From the NCBI RefSeq assembly GCF_030705605.1, contig NZ_JAPCKK010000016.1, positions 124,001 through 188,000 on the forward strand: 64,000 nt of DNA, in the 5' to 3' direction. The DNA comes from Paenibacillus zeirhizosphaerae (GTDB lineage: Bacteria > Bacillota > Bacilli > Paenibacillales > Paenibacillaceae). How positions within the stretch are numbered: the stretch's first letter is position 1; each line of letters opens with the position of its first letter. A model generated the notes under the pieces. That model was not told where the DNA came from. It did no database searches and saw nothing but the letters and a program-made list of their open reading frames with translations. The translations under genes were made by a program, and so were the position numbers. Of this stretch, positions 16,234-26,269 are shown piece by piece.

Positions 16234-18099
16234 CTATGGGTTATATACAGGTTTAGGTTTGACTGCCGAAGCAAACCTTTCGGAATAAAAGGGATTATAC
16301 CCGCTGCCTTTTCCGGAGGGCATCGCTCCCGGAACACCGTCGGCCTCCAGCAGTGGGCGAATAATCAGCTTCACCGGCCACTCTTCCTGTTCAAACAACA
16401 CCGTTTGCAGCCTCTTCCGGTCGGCTTCAGGAATATCGATAGTATCCAACGCTTCCCGTAGTTTGGCTTCTGTTATCCTCCACATGATGTTCTCCGGTAT
16501 TTCATAAGCTTCAGACAATGCTTCCATGATCGCAGCCAGATTGACCTGGGTGCCCAGGCTTTGAACATAAAAAATTAATTTATCCAGCGTTTCATTGTAT
16601 AAGCTGTTGGAATATCCTGGCCTGATATGGTAGCCCGGGTCTTGGATCTGATGCCTGTCCAAATACGGTTGATGCAGCCGCACCGAATCATGATCTCTGA
16701 ACAGCAAACCAGTGATCCTGTTATCCTTCAGTACAATACAGCAATTCTGACCATGGATTTCAGGCACAATCCCAACCTTAAATAACCTCATGACAATATC
16801 ATAAAAAATAGCCGACAGCTCCGTATAGAACGTAAGCACTTCTGCTTTAGAGGGGCTGCCTCCCCAAATAAGGCTAAGGAGATGAGAATGGTTGGTCAGC
16901 ACGACACCCAAAGCGGACATGGGAATAATCTTATATCCTTCCTGCACAATTTCCTGAGGATAGATTCTCAACTGCGCCGCCAAATGCCGGGGGTGATCAT
17001 CGAATAGCCCCATAGATTCGGGCATATATCCCCACCAATGCTTTTCTTCACATAAAAAAACTCGCTCCGCCAGTGTTTCGTCACAAGCTACCGCCTGACG
17101 GAACATTTTCTCACCAGCTAATCCGTTTAACAATTTCACAACAGGCAGATACCTGGCTGCACCCAGTGATTTAACACTGAGGGGCAACTTTACCATTCGG
17201 GTTGATGCAGCAGTCCCTGTTAATGAACGGACCGAGGAGGTGGCCAGAAATTCGCCTGCTTGTGCATCCAATACAACAACCGTTCTGTCCTCTATTTCTG
17301 TCCGGTAATTGGGCAGAATGATATTTTTCAACTGCCATGGATGTACAGGAATCATGGTGTACTGATTCGGGGATATTCCTTTCTCCGCCAGTTCCTGCTT
17401 AATCACGGCCCTTTCTGGTTCGCTCAGTACATCCAATGCTTCTACTTCCTCTTCCGGGCTGCCTTTTATTAGGGCATGGTTGCTTACAGCTACCCAGCGC
17501 AAGATGATTGGTTGTGCAAATTCGGCCATAAATTGTTGATAGTCCTGTGAGGATAAACCTACCTTGGCTTTCGAAAGCGGATGAAAGGGGCGGTCACGCA
17601 AAGAGGCAATTCTCTCCCCCGTGACATACCAGTCATACGGAGTTTCGGGCACAGAAGCAGGTTGATCGGCCAACCGCTGCAGACTCAGGTCTAGCTGCTC
17701 AACCGACACTTTCAAGCCCTCCAGAAATTCCTGCACTCCCGGATGCGCATAGGCCTCTTCAGATAATGTGCTGCGCAGCACAATTTGTGCCAGCTCAGAG
17801 GAAGCCTGGATTTCAAGCCATTCATCTCCTATATTCTGATAGATCGGGGAATCCAACACCCACTGATAGCCCTGCTTACAGCTTTCCTGGATCAGAAAAT
17901 ATATTTCACCTGCGTATACTAAAGCCTCTTCATCCTCTGCGTAAAGCTCCCGAAGGCTTGAAGGTGCTGCTGAAAGGAGCGCCGTTGTAGCTTCATTGAT
18001 CGTAAAAAATCGCTCCGCGATAAACGCATCCATTAAGTCCTTCATGATCCGTTGTTCAGCAGACCTGCTTTCGGCTTGAGCTGCGGCGTGATGCTTCAT
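16234..18099 (-). CDS. IucA/IucC-family NIS siderophore synthetase (third copy)
   Basis: A 621-residue NRPS-independent siderophore synthetase, an ATP-dependent enzyme that condenses a carboxylate (citrate or 2-oxoglutarate type) with an amine or alcohol. Family landmarks: RPFHPLSKAKVGLSSQDYQQ, MIPVHPWQLKNI, ATSSVRSLTG, and the active-site EIHGQNCCIVLKD with FRDHDSVRLHQP. A FhuF-like/IucA-IucC C-terminal domain follows. It is the last of eight coupled genes; its start overlaps the decarboxylase stop by four bases. With the other two synthetases it presumably makes the three sets of bonds in the siderophore; which bond is its own cannot be told from sequence. Confidence 0.93.
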   Translation of the reverse strand: MKHHAAAQAESRSAEQRIMKDLMDAFIAERFFTINEATTALLSAAPSSLRELYAEDEEALVYAGEIYFLIQESCKQGYQWVLDSPIYQNIGDEWLEIQASSELAQIVLRSTLSEEAYAHPGVQEFLEGLKVSVEQLDLSLQRLADQPASVPETPYDWYVTGERIASLRDRPFHPLSKAKVGLSSQDYQQFMAEFAQPIILRWVAVSNHALIKGSPEEEVEALDVLSEPERAVIKQELAEKGISPNQYTMIPVHPWQLKNIILPNYRTEIEDRTVVVLDAQAGEFLATSSVRSLTGTAASTRMVKLPLSVKSLGAARYLPVVKLLNGLAGEKMFRQAVACDETLAERVFLCEEKHWWGYMPESMGLFDDHPRHLAAQLRIYPQEIVQEGYKIIPMSALGVVLTNHSHLLSLIWGGSPSKAEVLTFYTELSAIFYDIVMRLFKVGIVPEIHGQNCCIVLKDNRITGLLFRDHDSVRLHQPYLDRHQIQDPGYHIRPGYSNSLYNETLDKLIFYVQSLGTQVNLAAIMEALSEAYEIPENIMWRITEAKLREALDTIDIPEADRKRLQTVLFEQEEWPVKLIIRPLLEADGVPGAMPSGKGSGYNPFYSERFASAVKPKPVYNP

Positions 18100-19307
18100 T
18101 CATGATCTCCCCCAGTTAAATAGTAGAATTCAGGATGCGGATGTCCCAGGAAATCATGGTGGGAGATCGTCCAGCAATATGCGCCTGATTTCTCAAAAAC
18201 AAGTACATCCCCCACACGCAGTCGTTCCACTGCGGCATCCGCATGAAGCCGGTCCTTGGGTGTACACAGCTCGCCCACGATCGTAACTTTCTCCTGCTTA
18301 ATTTCCGGTCTCGGGAAAGGATACGGCCAGCTTTCGAGCGGAACAACGTGAAACGGATGATTATGCCCCCATGAAGCAGGCAACCGGTTATGATGCGTCC
18401 CCCCTCTTACAACAGCAAAGTATTGACCCTGTGATCGTTTGATATCAACAATCTCAACGGCATAATAACCGTGATCAGCGACGACTACTCTTCCAGGCTC
18501 AAAATAAAGCTCTGTTGTCTCTAAGCCTGCCACGGTTCGAATTTGTGCCAACAAGGCAGTGAATCGCTGCCAGTCGAAGCCTGATGAGCCATCATAAGAG
18601 ACCCCAATACCCCCGCCTGCGTTGATGACCTGAATGTGCAAATCATATTTATCCTTCCACACTGCCACCTTTTGCAAATAATACTGAACCATGTCTGCAT
18701 GCAGGTCCGCCTGCAAGTTGTTGGATAAGGAATGAAAGTGAAAACCACTCAAATGAACGTAGGTATTACCTGCCTCCTTGAGTATAGATACTGCTTCTTC
18801 AATAAATTGCTCATCCAGCCCAAACGGAGACGGGCGGCCGCCCATCTGGATTTTCGTCTGCGGTAAGGTGTCCGTCCTCAGATTAACGCGCAGCAGGATA
18901 TGCACATCCTTTGTCCGTTCTCTCGCCAGCAGGATCAGCTTTCTTAATTCCAGCAGACTTTCGACATGGATATAGGCCACATCTTTACTGATCGCCAGCT
19001 CAAGCTCGTAGTCTTTCTTCCCTGGCCCTCCGAATAGAACAGGAACACTTTCAGACACCTCCCTCACCTTGAGCAACTCACCGGCCGACGCCACTTCAAA
19101 TCCGTTTACCAATGGCAGCAGCGCCTCAATGATTCTCTTATCCGGATTGGCTTTAATGGCGTAAAACAAGCTTGTCCGCTCAGGCAGCGTGTTCAACATG
19201 CTTCTTACCTGCTGCCGAATGCCGTCAAGATCATAGATATAAGCGCAAATCGGCGCTTTGCTGTTTTCCCGCAGCTCGTGGATTAGATGTATAACTTTAG
19301 GATTCAT
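18096..19307 (-). CDS. PLP-dependent decarboxylase (SbnH/AcsE type, fold III)
   Basis: A 403-residue alanine-racemase-fold decarboxylase related to diaminopimelate decarboxylase. Lys52 in YAIKANPD is the PLP Schiff-base lysine. GGGIGVSY is the phosphate-binding loop, EPGRVVVADHGYY and GELCTPKD (with the catalytic Cys) are also present. In staphyloferrin B and achromobactin pathways the homologue makes the diamine or amino alcohol arm (from a diaminopropionate-citrate intermediate, or serine). Here diaminobutyrate or serine are the likely source substrates. Its ends overlap both neighbours by four bases (ATGA). Confidence 0.9.
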   Translation of the reverse strand: MNPKVIHLIHELRENSKAPICAYIYDLDGIRQQVRSMLNTLPERTSLFYAIKANPDKRIIEALLPLVNGFEVASAGELLKVREVSESVPVLFGGPGKKDYELELAISKDVAYIHVESLLELRKLILLARERTKDVHILLRVNLRTDTLPQTKIQMGGRPSPFGLDEQFIEEAVSILKEAGNTYVHLSGFHFHSLSNNLQADLHADMVQYYLQKVAVWKDKYDLHIQVINAGGGIGVSYDGSSGFDWQRFTALLAQIRTVAGLETTELYFEPGRVVVADHGYYAVEIVDIKRSQGQYFAVVRGGTHHNRLPASWGHNHPFHVVPLESWPYPFPRPEIKQEKVTIVGELCTPKDRLHADAAVERLRVGDVLVFEKSGAYCWTISHHDFLGHPHPEFYYLTGGDHE

Positions 19308-20083
19308 ACTTCCCCTCCGGCAGACCCTCGATATTCGTGCAGCTTCTGTCTGTATGCCCTGAAAGCTGTGTTCCTGTCATCGCCAAGCACAAAAATACGT
19401 GTGCCGTTGTCCGCCCATTGGGTATAACCGTCTAAACTTCTGGCAACGGACGCATAAGGCACGCTGCATCGTCTGGACACTTCCAATAGCTCCTCCAAAT
19501 TCCTCTGCACCTCCGAATGGCCGGTATCCCATGGCACATGAAGCGACTGGGACAAATCTGCCGCTCCTTCCAGTACAAAACTGACCTGCGGCACAGATAG
19601 AATCGTTTCGCTTTGCCGAACACCTTCTACACTTTCGATCATAGGCACGATCATAATTTCTTCATTCGCTCTGGCGATATATTCGCTTAACGGATATTTT
19701 CCAAATACACCTGGCCTGCCGCTGTTCAGGCTTCTCCTGCCAAGAGGATGGTAAAATGCATACTGAACGGCCTTCTCCACTTGCTCCTTCCGTTCCACAT
19801 GCGGGATTACAATGCCCTGCGCACCGCAGTCCAGCACCTTCAATATTTCAATCCGATCCACCTTGGATATTCTTACGAGCGGGGTCATCTCCAGCAATTC
19901 TGCTGCCCGAATCAGTTCTTCAACCGTCTCCATATTAGTGGACGCATGTTCGTAATCGATGATGATAAAATCATATTCTGCATGACCAATCATTTCGACC
20001 ACAATCGGATGCGGAATCGATACAAATAATCCATAAACCGTTTCGTTTCTTTGTATTTTTTCTTTCAGCCTGTTTTTCCTCAT
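19304..20083 (-). CDS. HpcH/HpaI aldolase-family citrate synthase (SbnG/AcsB type)
   Basis: A 259-residue TIM-barrel protein of the HpcH/HpaI aldolase family. Landmarks: VYGLFVSIPHPIVVEMIG, FIIIDYEHAS, GAQGIVIPHVERKEQ, MIVPMIESVEGV. In siderophore operons this subfamily (SbnG) condenses oxaloacetate with acetyl-CoA, supplying citrate independently of the Krebs cycle. Its place between two synthetases and the decarboxylase, in ATGA overlap with both, supports the same job here. The alternative, a catabolic aldolase, is unlikely in this operon. Confidence 0.9.
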   Translation of the reverse strand: MRKNRLKEKIQRNETVYGLFVSIPHPIVVEMIGHAEYDFIIIDYEHASTNMETVEELIRAAELLEMTPLVRISKVDRIEILKVLDCGAQGIVIPHVERKEQVEKAVQYAFYHPLGRRSLNSGRPGVFGKYPLSEYIARANEEIMIVPMIESVEGVRQSETILSVPQVSFVLEGAADLSQSLHVPWDTGHSEVQRNLEELLEVSRRCSVPYASVARSLDGYTQWADNGTRIFVLGDDRNTAFRAYRQKLHEYRGSAGGEV

Positions 20084-21816
20084 AACAACAGATCCTTTGC
20101 CAGTCGCAGAGAATTTTTCACAGACCGGAAATACAGTTCACTGTCTCCATAAATACGCCGTTTTGTCATTTCTTCCACCAGGGCATTTTCAGAAAATAAA
20201 TCAAATATCTCATACCGTTCCTTATACTCCGGGTGAGCCTCTTGGTAGGTCAGGATCGTTTGTGCACAATTTTGCCAGAATTCAATCTCGCTTAAGCCCA
20301 ATTTCTCAAACGCAAAGCAAATTTCCGTCATGCAAATAAAGAAGAAAGCATCATAAGTGTAATCTCTTACCTCCGACACATTCTCGGTTTGGAGAAAGGA
20401 ATATCTGTTAAATTTGCGGTGAGTCTCCGGCTCAGGATGTAATTTCGGAGCCCAATCCGGCCGCAGCAGCTTGTCTGGCGTATAACGGACACCATCATGC
20501 AGATCTTTGACGATTATTCTTTTCGGGAAATTGTTTTCTACGACCAATATAATATTCTGGGCATGGGATTCTAGTGCAATGCCATGGGCATACAGCAAGT
20601 GAATGATCGGCAGCGTCACCGTTCTGATCAGCGCCTCACTCCATGGCCTGATTCCGTGCTGATCAATGGCTTTTTGAATGAAGGGCTCTCCGTTTTTTTG
20701 TATAAGAAACAACGCGTTCAGCGGCCATGCCTCTTCATTTTCTTCAAGACAGACAGAGATATTTTCCCTGTATATGGCACCAAGCGTTCCATACGCTAAG
20801 CGGTACGGAATGGACTGCATCTCATCATATCGGAACGAAATCCCCATAACCTCTCTTAAAAGTTGAAACTGCTCCTTCAGTAAAAACGGATCATTCTGAA
20901 TGATTTTAAACAGCCAATTGCTGATGAGCGGCGCATTTTGCGTAGTGTGATGAGCAAGAATACGGCTCGTTGAGGTATTCGTTATGCTGAGTGAGAGCTT
21001 AATATAACTGGCTTCGGCATTGCTGCGATGGGACAAGGAACGAATCGATTGCTGCGGCCTGTACGCACTGCTTGACGTGCCAAGACTGATCATATCCTTG
21101 TCCGCCCATTGCTGGGTGAAAAGGGATTGAAGCCGATGTTCCCACTGCCAGGGATGCACGGGAAGGAAAATATATTTTTTGCGGCTGTTGCCCTTCTCCT
21201 GTACGATTTGTTGAAATTGGGTGATGTCCTCCTCGGTCAGATGCTGCTTAACTATTTCATTCAAGGACGTTTCTGGGGATACGGATACATCCGTCAGCTC
21301 CTCATTGACTGCGACCCAATGAATATGTACGTTCTGGTTAAACTCCGGCCCATAGGCCATATTATCCGTGAGCGAGAACCCGATCCTTGATTTGTAGCTT
21401 GGATGATAAGGATGTCCGTCCGTCATATGGCTTTCCAATGCTTCATAATGCCTGTCTTCCGCAGAAATATGCTCCGGCTGAAGCTCCTTGGACTGCTGAT
21501 CCTTCACGAGTGTTTCCAGCAGCTCATGAATAAACTGATCCGTCAGCAGCCCGCTCAGCTTATTCTGAAGCAGCTCTTCGAGAAAGACATAAATATTGCA
21601 GCAAATCTCTCCCTCTCTCCTAATGGAGCCTTTCTTGATTTTGATTCTGCCAAAGGACCATTTCTCGTCTGCCTGGCACGAGTAATGGACAATGCCTCCG
21701 TCAGCCTTTATTCCTGTAAACAGCCACTCTTGTTCTGCCCGTTCTGTGTCCATGATCCCTTCATAAATGAAGGCCTCCAGCGTCTGCCGCATGATTCTTT
21801 CGCTTACTTCCTCCAT
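20080..21816 (-). CDS. IucA/IucC-family NIS siderophore synthetase (second copy)
   Basis: A 578-residue synthetase. The ATG at 21816 was preferred because AGAGG lies 8 bases upstream and it begins 16 bases after the previous stop; the frame could extend to a GTG at 21867. Motifs: GHPYHPSYKSRIGFS, LPVHPWQWEHRL, GTSSSAYRPQQSIRS, and ESHAQNIILVVENN with VKDLHDGVRYTP. Its stop overlaps the next gene (ATGA). It shares domain order with the other two synthetases but is well diverged from them, suggesting different substrates rather than recent duplication. Confidence 0.92.
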   Translation of the reverse strand: MEEVSERIMRQTLEAFIYEGIMDTERAEQEWLFTGIKADGGIVHYSCQADEKWSFGRIKIKKGSIRREGEICCNIYVFLEELLQNKLSGLLTDQFIHELLETLVKDQQSKELQPEHISAEDRHYEALESHMTDGHPYHPSYKSRIGFSLTDNMAYGPEFNQNVHIHWVAVNEELTDVSVSPETSLNEIVKQHLTEEDITQFQQIVQEKGNSRKKYIFLPVHPWQWEHRLQSLFTQQWADKDMISLGTSSSAYRPQQSIRSLSHRSNAEASYIKLSLSITNTSTSRILAHHTTQNAPLISNWLFKIIQNDPFLLKEQFQLLREVMGISFRYDEMQSIPYRLAYGTLGAIYRENISVCLEENEEAWPLNALFLIQKNGEPFIQKAIDQHGIRPWSEALIRTVTLPIIHLLYAHGIALESHAQNIILVVENNFPKRIIVKDLHDGVRYTPDKLLRPDWAPKLHPEPETHRKFNRYSFLQTENVSEVRDYTYDAFFFICMTEICFAFEKLGLSEIEFWQNCAQTILTYQEAHPEYKERYEIFDLFSENALVEEMTKRRIYGDSELYFRSVKNSLRLAKDLLL

Positions 21817-21832
21817 GCAAGAAACCTCTTCT

Positions 21833-23515
21833 TTATACAAACTGCTTACCGTCTTCACTCGTCTCACTCCCCATATACTTCATTACGTTGGTCACTGGAA
21901 TATAAGCTGGACTTTCGCTATTTCCCGTAAGACAGCTCATCAGGTTCTTTTTCGCAAGAAAGGCGTCCGCGGTCAGCAAATGCTGAATCAACTCTCCCTT
22001 GTTCCTTGCGTACTCCTCCACAAGAACTTCCCAGACCATCCGCCAAAACTGCTCTTCAGTTCCGTCAACACCACTGGCGATCGCATGGATCAGAGATCCT
22101 AGATGATTGACAAAAAAATAGTACGCCGTACGCGCCCAAGCATCTTCCTTCGAATAGAATAGCGGCCCTGCCGTGTTCTCATTGGCGCCTGCCCTCTCCC
22201 TATTCACACTAACCCCTTCCAAATCCCGAATGATAAAGACATGCGGCAGGCCGTCCCTGATCGTTAATAAGGAATTTTGCAAATGAGCTTCAAAATGAAT
22301 ACCTTCCACCTCGGCGACCCGAATGATCGGCAGCAAAGAAATTTGCAGATATCGCCTGAACCATTCGTCTATGCTGCGATTGTTCATCAATGAGAATAAC
22401 CGCGGCCGCTCTCCTGTTAGGGGTACTTCCACCAGACTGGACAGGACGTATGTGGAAGACTCATCGAAATCGATGGATCGATAGGCTGACGTGAACAACT
22501 TTGTAATTTCATCATCTCCGAATCGGCAGGTGCAGACGCCTATTTCATAGGCGATTTGGGTATGCGGCTCTTGTGCAAAGCAGCCTTTCCTTAATAAATA
22601 GCCGGCCGCATCCATCGTTCTCCGCATTTGCTCCCGGTTATTGTTTCTCATCAAGTTGGTAATCTGAATATTTAGCGAGAGCTTGATGTTACATTTCAAA
22701 TCAGGGATATACACCGTACGCACTGAGGAAGTCGGATACACCCGGGGGCCCAAGCTCCCAAGCGGAATGAGCTTATCCTGTTCGATATACTCCTGTACTG
22801 CCTGAATCGTCTGAACATGTTCATACTGCCAGGGATGGAGAGGCAGTATAGCATAGCTATGGCCCTTTTCCATCAACAATCGGCGGGTATGCCCTGCAAT
22901 AGTTACATCCAAATCAATTCTGCGGTGTTCCGTCACCCACTCTTCTTCAAAAACATCCTCCCGAACCGCGAAATAACACAATTGGAACGAGCTGCGAAGC
23001 TCGGGACAATAGGCTCTAACTTCCTGTGCGCTAAACCCCATTGTATTCTTGGGGAATGGATGAAACGGATGACCATACAGCAGCGATTGCTCGGATGATA
23101 TGTAATCCTGCACCTGACCGCTGTCGGAATGCTGCAAAAATAAAACCAGCTTTTCATAGCTGTTCTCCACTTTATTTATAAAATCAATCGTCCGCTCGTC
23201 CGGAATGGACGGGTCCTGCTGCCTCAACTCTTGTATGATCAATTGGACTAAATAAGCATGGTCCAATGCCTCTCCTCCATTGACATAGAAGCTTTCATAT
23301 TCATGCTCTCCTGTCACCGAGAAATAAGAAAATCTTCCATAGATATGAACACCGCTTGCCCCAAAGCGGATCGTGTATGTGTATTCTTTGGGATCAATGG
23401 CAACTGACTCTGGATGTTCTGAGCAAAATTCTCTGATATAGCTGTTCAGCAGCACCTTGCACTGATGAAGATTTGCCTTTATTTCAGACCGCAGATTGTC
23501 TACTGTTTCCAACAT
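21833..23515 (-). CDS. IucA/IucC-family NIS siderophore synthetase (first copy)
   Basis: A 560-residue synthetase with GHPFHPFPKNTMGFSAQEV, LPLHPWQYEHVQ, PTSSVRTV and the active-site FEAHLQNSLLTIRDG followed by IIRDLEGVSVNRE. The start overlaps the end of the exporter gene by 32 bases and follows AGGT. As for its two relatives, the reaction is ATP-dependent adenylation of a carboxylate and attack by an amine or hydroxyl. Operon position right after the aminotransferase and exporter suggests it may use diaminobutyrate, an inference only. Confidence 0.92.
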   Translation of the reverse strand: MLETVDNLRSEIKANLHQCKVLLNSYIREFCSEHPESVAIDPKEYTYTIRFGASGVHIYGRFSYFSVTGEHEYESFYVNGGEALDHAYLVQLIIQELRQQDPSIPDERTIDFINKVENSYEKLVLFLQHSDSGQVQDYISSEQSLLYGHPFHPFPKNTMGFSAQEVRAYCPELRSSFQLCYFAVREDVFEEEWVTEHRRIDLDVTIAGHTRRLLMEKGHSYAILPLHPWQYEHVQTIQAVQEYIEQDKLIPLGSLGPRVYPTSSVRTVYIPDLKCNIKLSLNIQITNLMRNNNREQMRRTMDAAGYLLRKGCFAQEPHTQIAYEIGVCTCRFGDDEITKLFTSAYRSIDFDESSTYVLSSLVEVPLTGERPRLFSLMNNRSIDEWFRRYLQISLLPIIRVAEVEGIHFEAHLQNSLLTIRDGLPHVFIIRDLEGVSVNRERAGANENTAGPLFYSKEDAWARTAYYFFVNHLGSLIHAIASGVDGTEEQFWRMVWEVLVEEYARNKGELIQHLLTADAFLAKKNLMSCLTGNSESPAYIPVTNVMKYMGSETSEDGKQFV

Positions 23516-24926
23516 CGATAGCTACCTTCTTCCTTTTCACTACTAAAACAAGCGGTAATGTCGCCAGCATCAAGAAGCCAAGGGCTATACATTCTTCCTT
23601 TAACGCGAACCACTTGGCAAGCTCTACACTCACTCCCGAGGAAGAGATCGTTTGCCAGCGGACCTCGTAATAAACCGCCAGCAGCATGACAACAAATGAG
23701 GATGTTAAACGTTCGATCGTACTGGATAATACAGAACCTTCATGCAAATCATCTTCCGACAGCGAGTTCAGCCCGACGGTGGTGATCGTTAAGCTGGACA
23801 AGCCGTTTCCAATTCCTCTAACCGCCATCATAAAAGCAATGACAATGAAAGATACGGACTGTGGAAAAATTGCAAATACAAGTACAGAAATGGCAACTAG
23901 TACGATGCCATAGGAAATAAAATTTAACGATCTGCCTTTATCGATGAAGCTACCACCAATCCAAGCGAACAGGCTCGTAAATATGGCTGCCGGAATAAAC
24001 ACAGCGCCCGTTATCGATGGAGCCAGATGGAATACCTCCTGCAGCATCAGCGGCAGAACCAGAATCACACCGAACATCACAGAATCCTGAATCGCTGAAA
24101 TAAGAACCGTCATGGCATACAGCGGATTTCTTTGCAGCAGACGATAACGGATTAAAGGCTCGGTTCTATCATTCTCTTTTTGTATAAAACGGACTGCCGC
24201 AATCGCCCCCAGCATCATCAGTGAGGCAGGTAGCCAAAATGAAACGGTCTGAATCGAAATGAGCTGAATCCCCAGACTTATAGCAGCAACGCTGACAACC
24301 ATCAGAACCACACCCTCCAAGTGAACTGCCTTGCGGCGAACAGGCTGGTAGGATTCCATGTTCGTGCAGCACAACAGCAATGACAAAAGCGCAAAGGGGA
24401 CATTCATCCAGAACAAATGCTTGATTTCACCAAATTGAATGATCAAACCGCCCAAGGTCGGTCCGATGACCGGGGCAATCATAAGCAGCATCCCCCATAA
24501 TCCAGTGATTCTGCCTCGTGCTTCCTGACCATACATATCAAACAGCAGCACCAGCGACAATGGGATCATTAGACCGGCTGCCGCTCCATGCATGAAACGT
24601 ACCATTAGCACAACCTGTACATGCTCATAGAACAGACCCCCAAGAACTGAGGACAGACCATAAATACCAAGCCCGGCAATATAAGCGCTTTTTCTGCCGA
24701 TCCGATCTACGATAAGCGAGGTTAGCGGCATCGTAATTGTCATCGCCAACATGTAAAAAGTAATCAGCCATCCGCCCAATGCCGTGGAGATACCGTATAA
24801 TCGCACAAAGCCCGGCAGCAAAATATTAAAAGCGCTGTTCGTTAAAACCAGTGAAAAAGCTCCGCTCATAATAGCTAATAAAATGATATGTTTGTGTGCC
24901 TTCCTGACCTTCACCCTTCGAATCAC
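23484..24926 (-). CDS. MFS exporter, DHA2 (14-helix) type, for the siderophore
   Basis: A 480-residue major-facilitator protein with about 14 hydrophobic helices; landmarks TFYMLAMTITMPLTSLIVDR, the loop motif DRIGRKSAY and the motif-C-like stretch MIAPVIGPTLGGLI are those of drug/H+ antiporters. It starts at GTG in a GTGA overlap with the aminotransferase stop and overlaps the next synthetase gene, so it belongs to the biosynthetic operon. The comparable position in achromobactin and staphyloferrin B loci is taken by the secretion pump (YhcA, SbnD). Export of the siderophore is the inferred function. Confidence 0.9.
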   Translation of the reverse strand: MIRRVKVRKAHKHIILLAIMSGAFSLVLTNSAFNILLPGFVRLYGISTALGGWLITFYMLAMTITMPLTSLIVDRIGRKSAYIAGLGIYGLSSVLGGLFYEHVQVVLMVRFMHGAAAGLMIPLSLVLLFDMYGQEARGRITGLWGMLLMIAPVIGPTLGGLIIQFGEIKHLFWMNVPFALLSLLLCCTNMESYQPVRRKAVHLEGVVLMVVSVAAISLGIQLISIQTVSFWLPASLMMLGAIAAVRFIQKENDRTEPLIRYRLLQRNPLYAMTVLISAIQDSVMFGVILVLPLMLQEVFHLAPSITGAVFIPAAIFTSLFAWIGGSFIDKGRSLNFISYGIVLVAISVLVFAIFPQSVSFIVIAFMMAVRGIGNGLSSLTITTVGLNSLSEDDLHEGSVLSSTIERLTSSFVVMLLAVYYEVRWQTISSSGVSVELAKWFALKEECIALGFLMLATLPLVLVVKRKKVAIDVGNSRQSAV

Positions 24927-26269
24927 AGCATCTCAATCGCTTCTTCAACAGATTTCTCAAAAATATACAGTACTTCCGTAGCTTCGTGTTCCGTTATCGT
25001 AAGCGGAGGCAGGAATCGCATCACGGCGGAATGACGGCCGCCAACCTCAATAATCAGCCCATTTTTAAAGCATCTTTCTTGCACACAGGCAGCTAATTGT
25101 CCGGATGGCGGGTAATGCCCCAATTGGTCTTTAGACGCTGACGTATTCACCATTTCCACGCCAATCATTAATCCTCGTCCGCGCACATCGCCAATTTCTT
25201 CGTATTTTGCTTGGAGGCTGTGAAGATAAGCGAAAAATTGCTCGCTGCGCTGCTCTACATTTTCAAGCACCCGGTTATTCTTCAGGTACTTTAAGGTCGC
25301 CAAGCCTGTCGCCATCCCCAACTGATTGCCGCGAAATGTCCCGATATGGGCACCCGGATTCCACTGATCCAGCTCTTCTTTGTAAATCAGTACGGACATG
25401 GGCAGGCTACCCCCAATCGCTTTGGAGCAAATAATAACATCTGGAATAATACCCGCATGCTCGAATGAAAACATTTTACCGGTTCGTCCGATACCGGTCT
25501 GCACCTCGTCGATGATTAAAGGAATCCCCCTTTCCGCCGTAATGCGTCTCATCTCTTTCAGCCATTCAATATCCGCGGGAATGGATCCGCCTTCTCCCTG
25601 GACGGTTTCCAGAATCATGCCGCATGGAGCGGCGATACCGCTCTCGCAATCATCCAACAGATTTTCAATGTATTTTGCACTGATTCTAGCTGTCTCTCCC
25701 CGGCCAATGCCGAATGGGCACCGATATTCATAAGGGAATGGCAGAAAGTGCACGTCCGGCAGCAAACTTTGCAAGTGCTGCTTCTTGCTCAGGTTGCCGC
25801 TCATAGACATGGTTGCTTGTGTCGAGCCATGATAACCGCCTTGGAAAGCCAGAATCGATTTCCCCTTAGTTGCGTTTTTCACCAATTTAATGGCAGCTTC
25901 TACGCCATCCGCCCCCGTCGGGCCACAAAATTGGATTTTGGTAGTGTCTTTTAACTTTTCAGGGAGGATTGAGAAAATTTCTTGCATAAATTCAATTTTT
26001 AAAGGAGTCGCCAAGTCCAACGTATGTAAAGGAATCTGCTCGTCCAACACATCCTCAATCGCCCGGATCACAACTTGATGATTATGCCCCAGTGCCAGAG
26101 TGCCTGCGCCTGACAAGCAATCATAGTATCGCCTGCCTTCCACATCCGTAACGATCATCCCCTTCGCTTTACTGATTACGAGCGGGAAATGGCGCGGATA
26201 GGATTTTGCGTTGGATTCTTTTTCGTTCTGAATTTTCAAGTACTCATTCTCAACATTTACTGGAATCAT
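24923..26269 (-). CDS. L-2,4-diaminobutyrate:2-oxoglutarate aminotransferase
   Basis: A 448-residue class-III aminotransferase. Lys283 (ICSKAIGGSLPM) is the PLP lysine and IIDEVQTGIGRTG the cofactor-binding aspartate segment. The N-terminal half carries features typical of diaminobutyrate aminotransferases of siderophore pathways (SNAKSYPR, HTLDLATPLK, IQFCGPTGADGVEAAIKL, YRCPFGIGRGE). These make L-2,4-diaminobutyrate from aspartate semialdehyde and glutamate; achromobactin AcsF and rhizobactin RhbA are named relatives. No ectA/ectC lies nearby, so ectoine synthesis is unlikely. The ATGA overlap with the ATP-grasp gene shows coupling. Confidence 0.92.
   Translation of the reverse strand: MIPVNVENEYLKIQNEKESNAKSYPRHFPLVISKAKGMIVTDVEGRRYYDCLSGAGTLALGHNHQVVIRAIEDVLDEQIPLHTLDLATPLKIEFMQEIFSILPEKLKDTTKIQFCGPTGADGVEAAIKLVKNATKGKSILAFQGGYHGSTQATMSMSGNLSKKQHLQSLLPDVHFLPFPYEYRCPFGIGRGETARISAKYIENLLDDCESGIAAPCGMILETVQGEGGSIPADIEWLKEMRRITAERGIPLIIDEVQTGIGRTGKMFSFEHAGIIPDVIICSKAIGGSLPMSVLIYKEELDQWNPGAHIGTFRGNQLGMATGLATLKYLKNNRVLENVEQRSEQFFAYLHSLQAKYEEIGDVRGRGLMIGVEMVNTSASKDQLGHYPPSGQLAACVQERCFKNGLIIEVGGRHSAVMRFLPPLTITEHEATEVLYIFEKSVEEAIEML

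Noticed and set aside
23484-26269. Aminotransferase as ectoine EctB
   Set aside because: No ectA or ectC nearby, and the gene is translationally coupled to siderophore genes.
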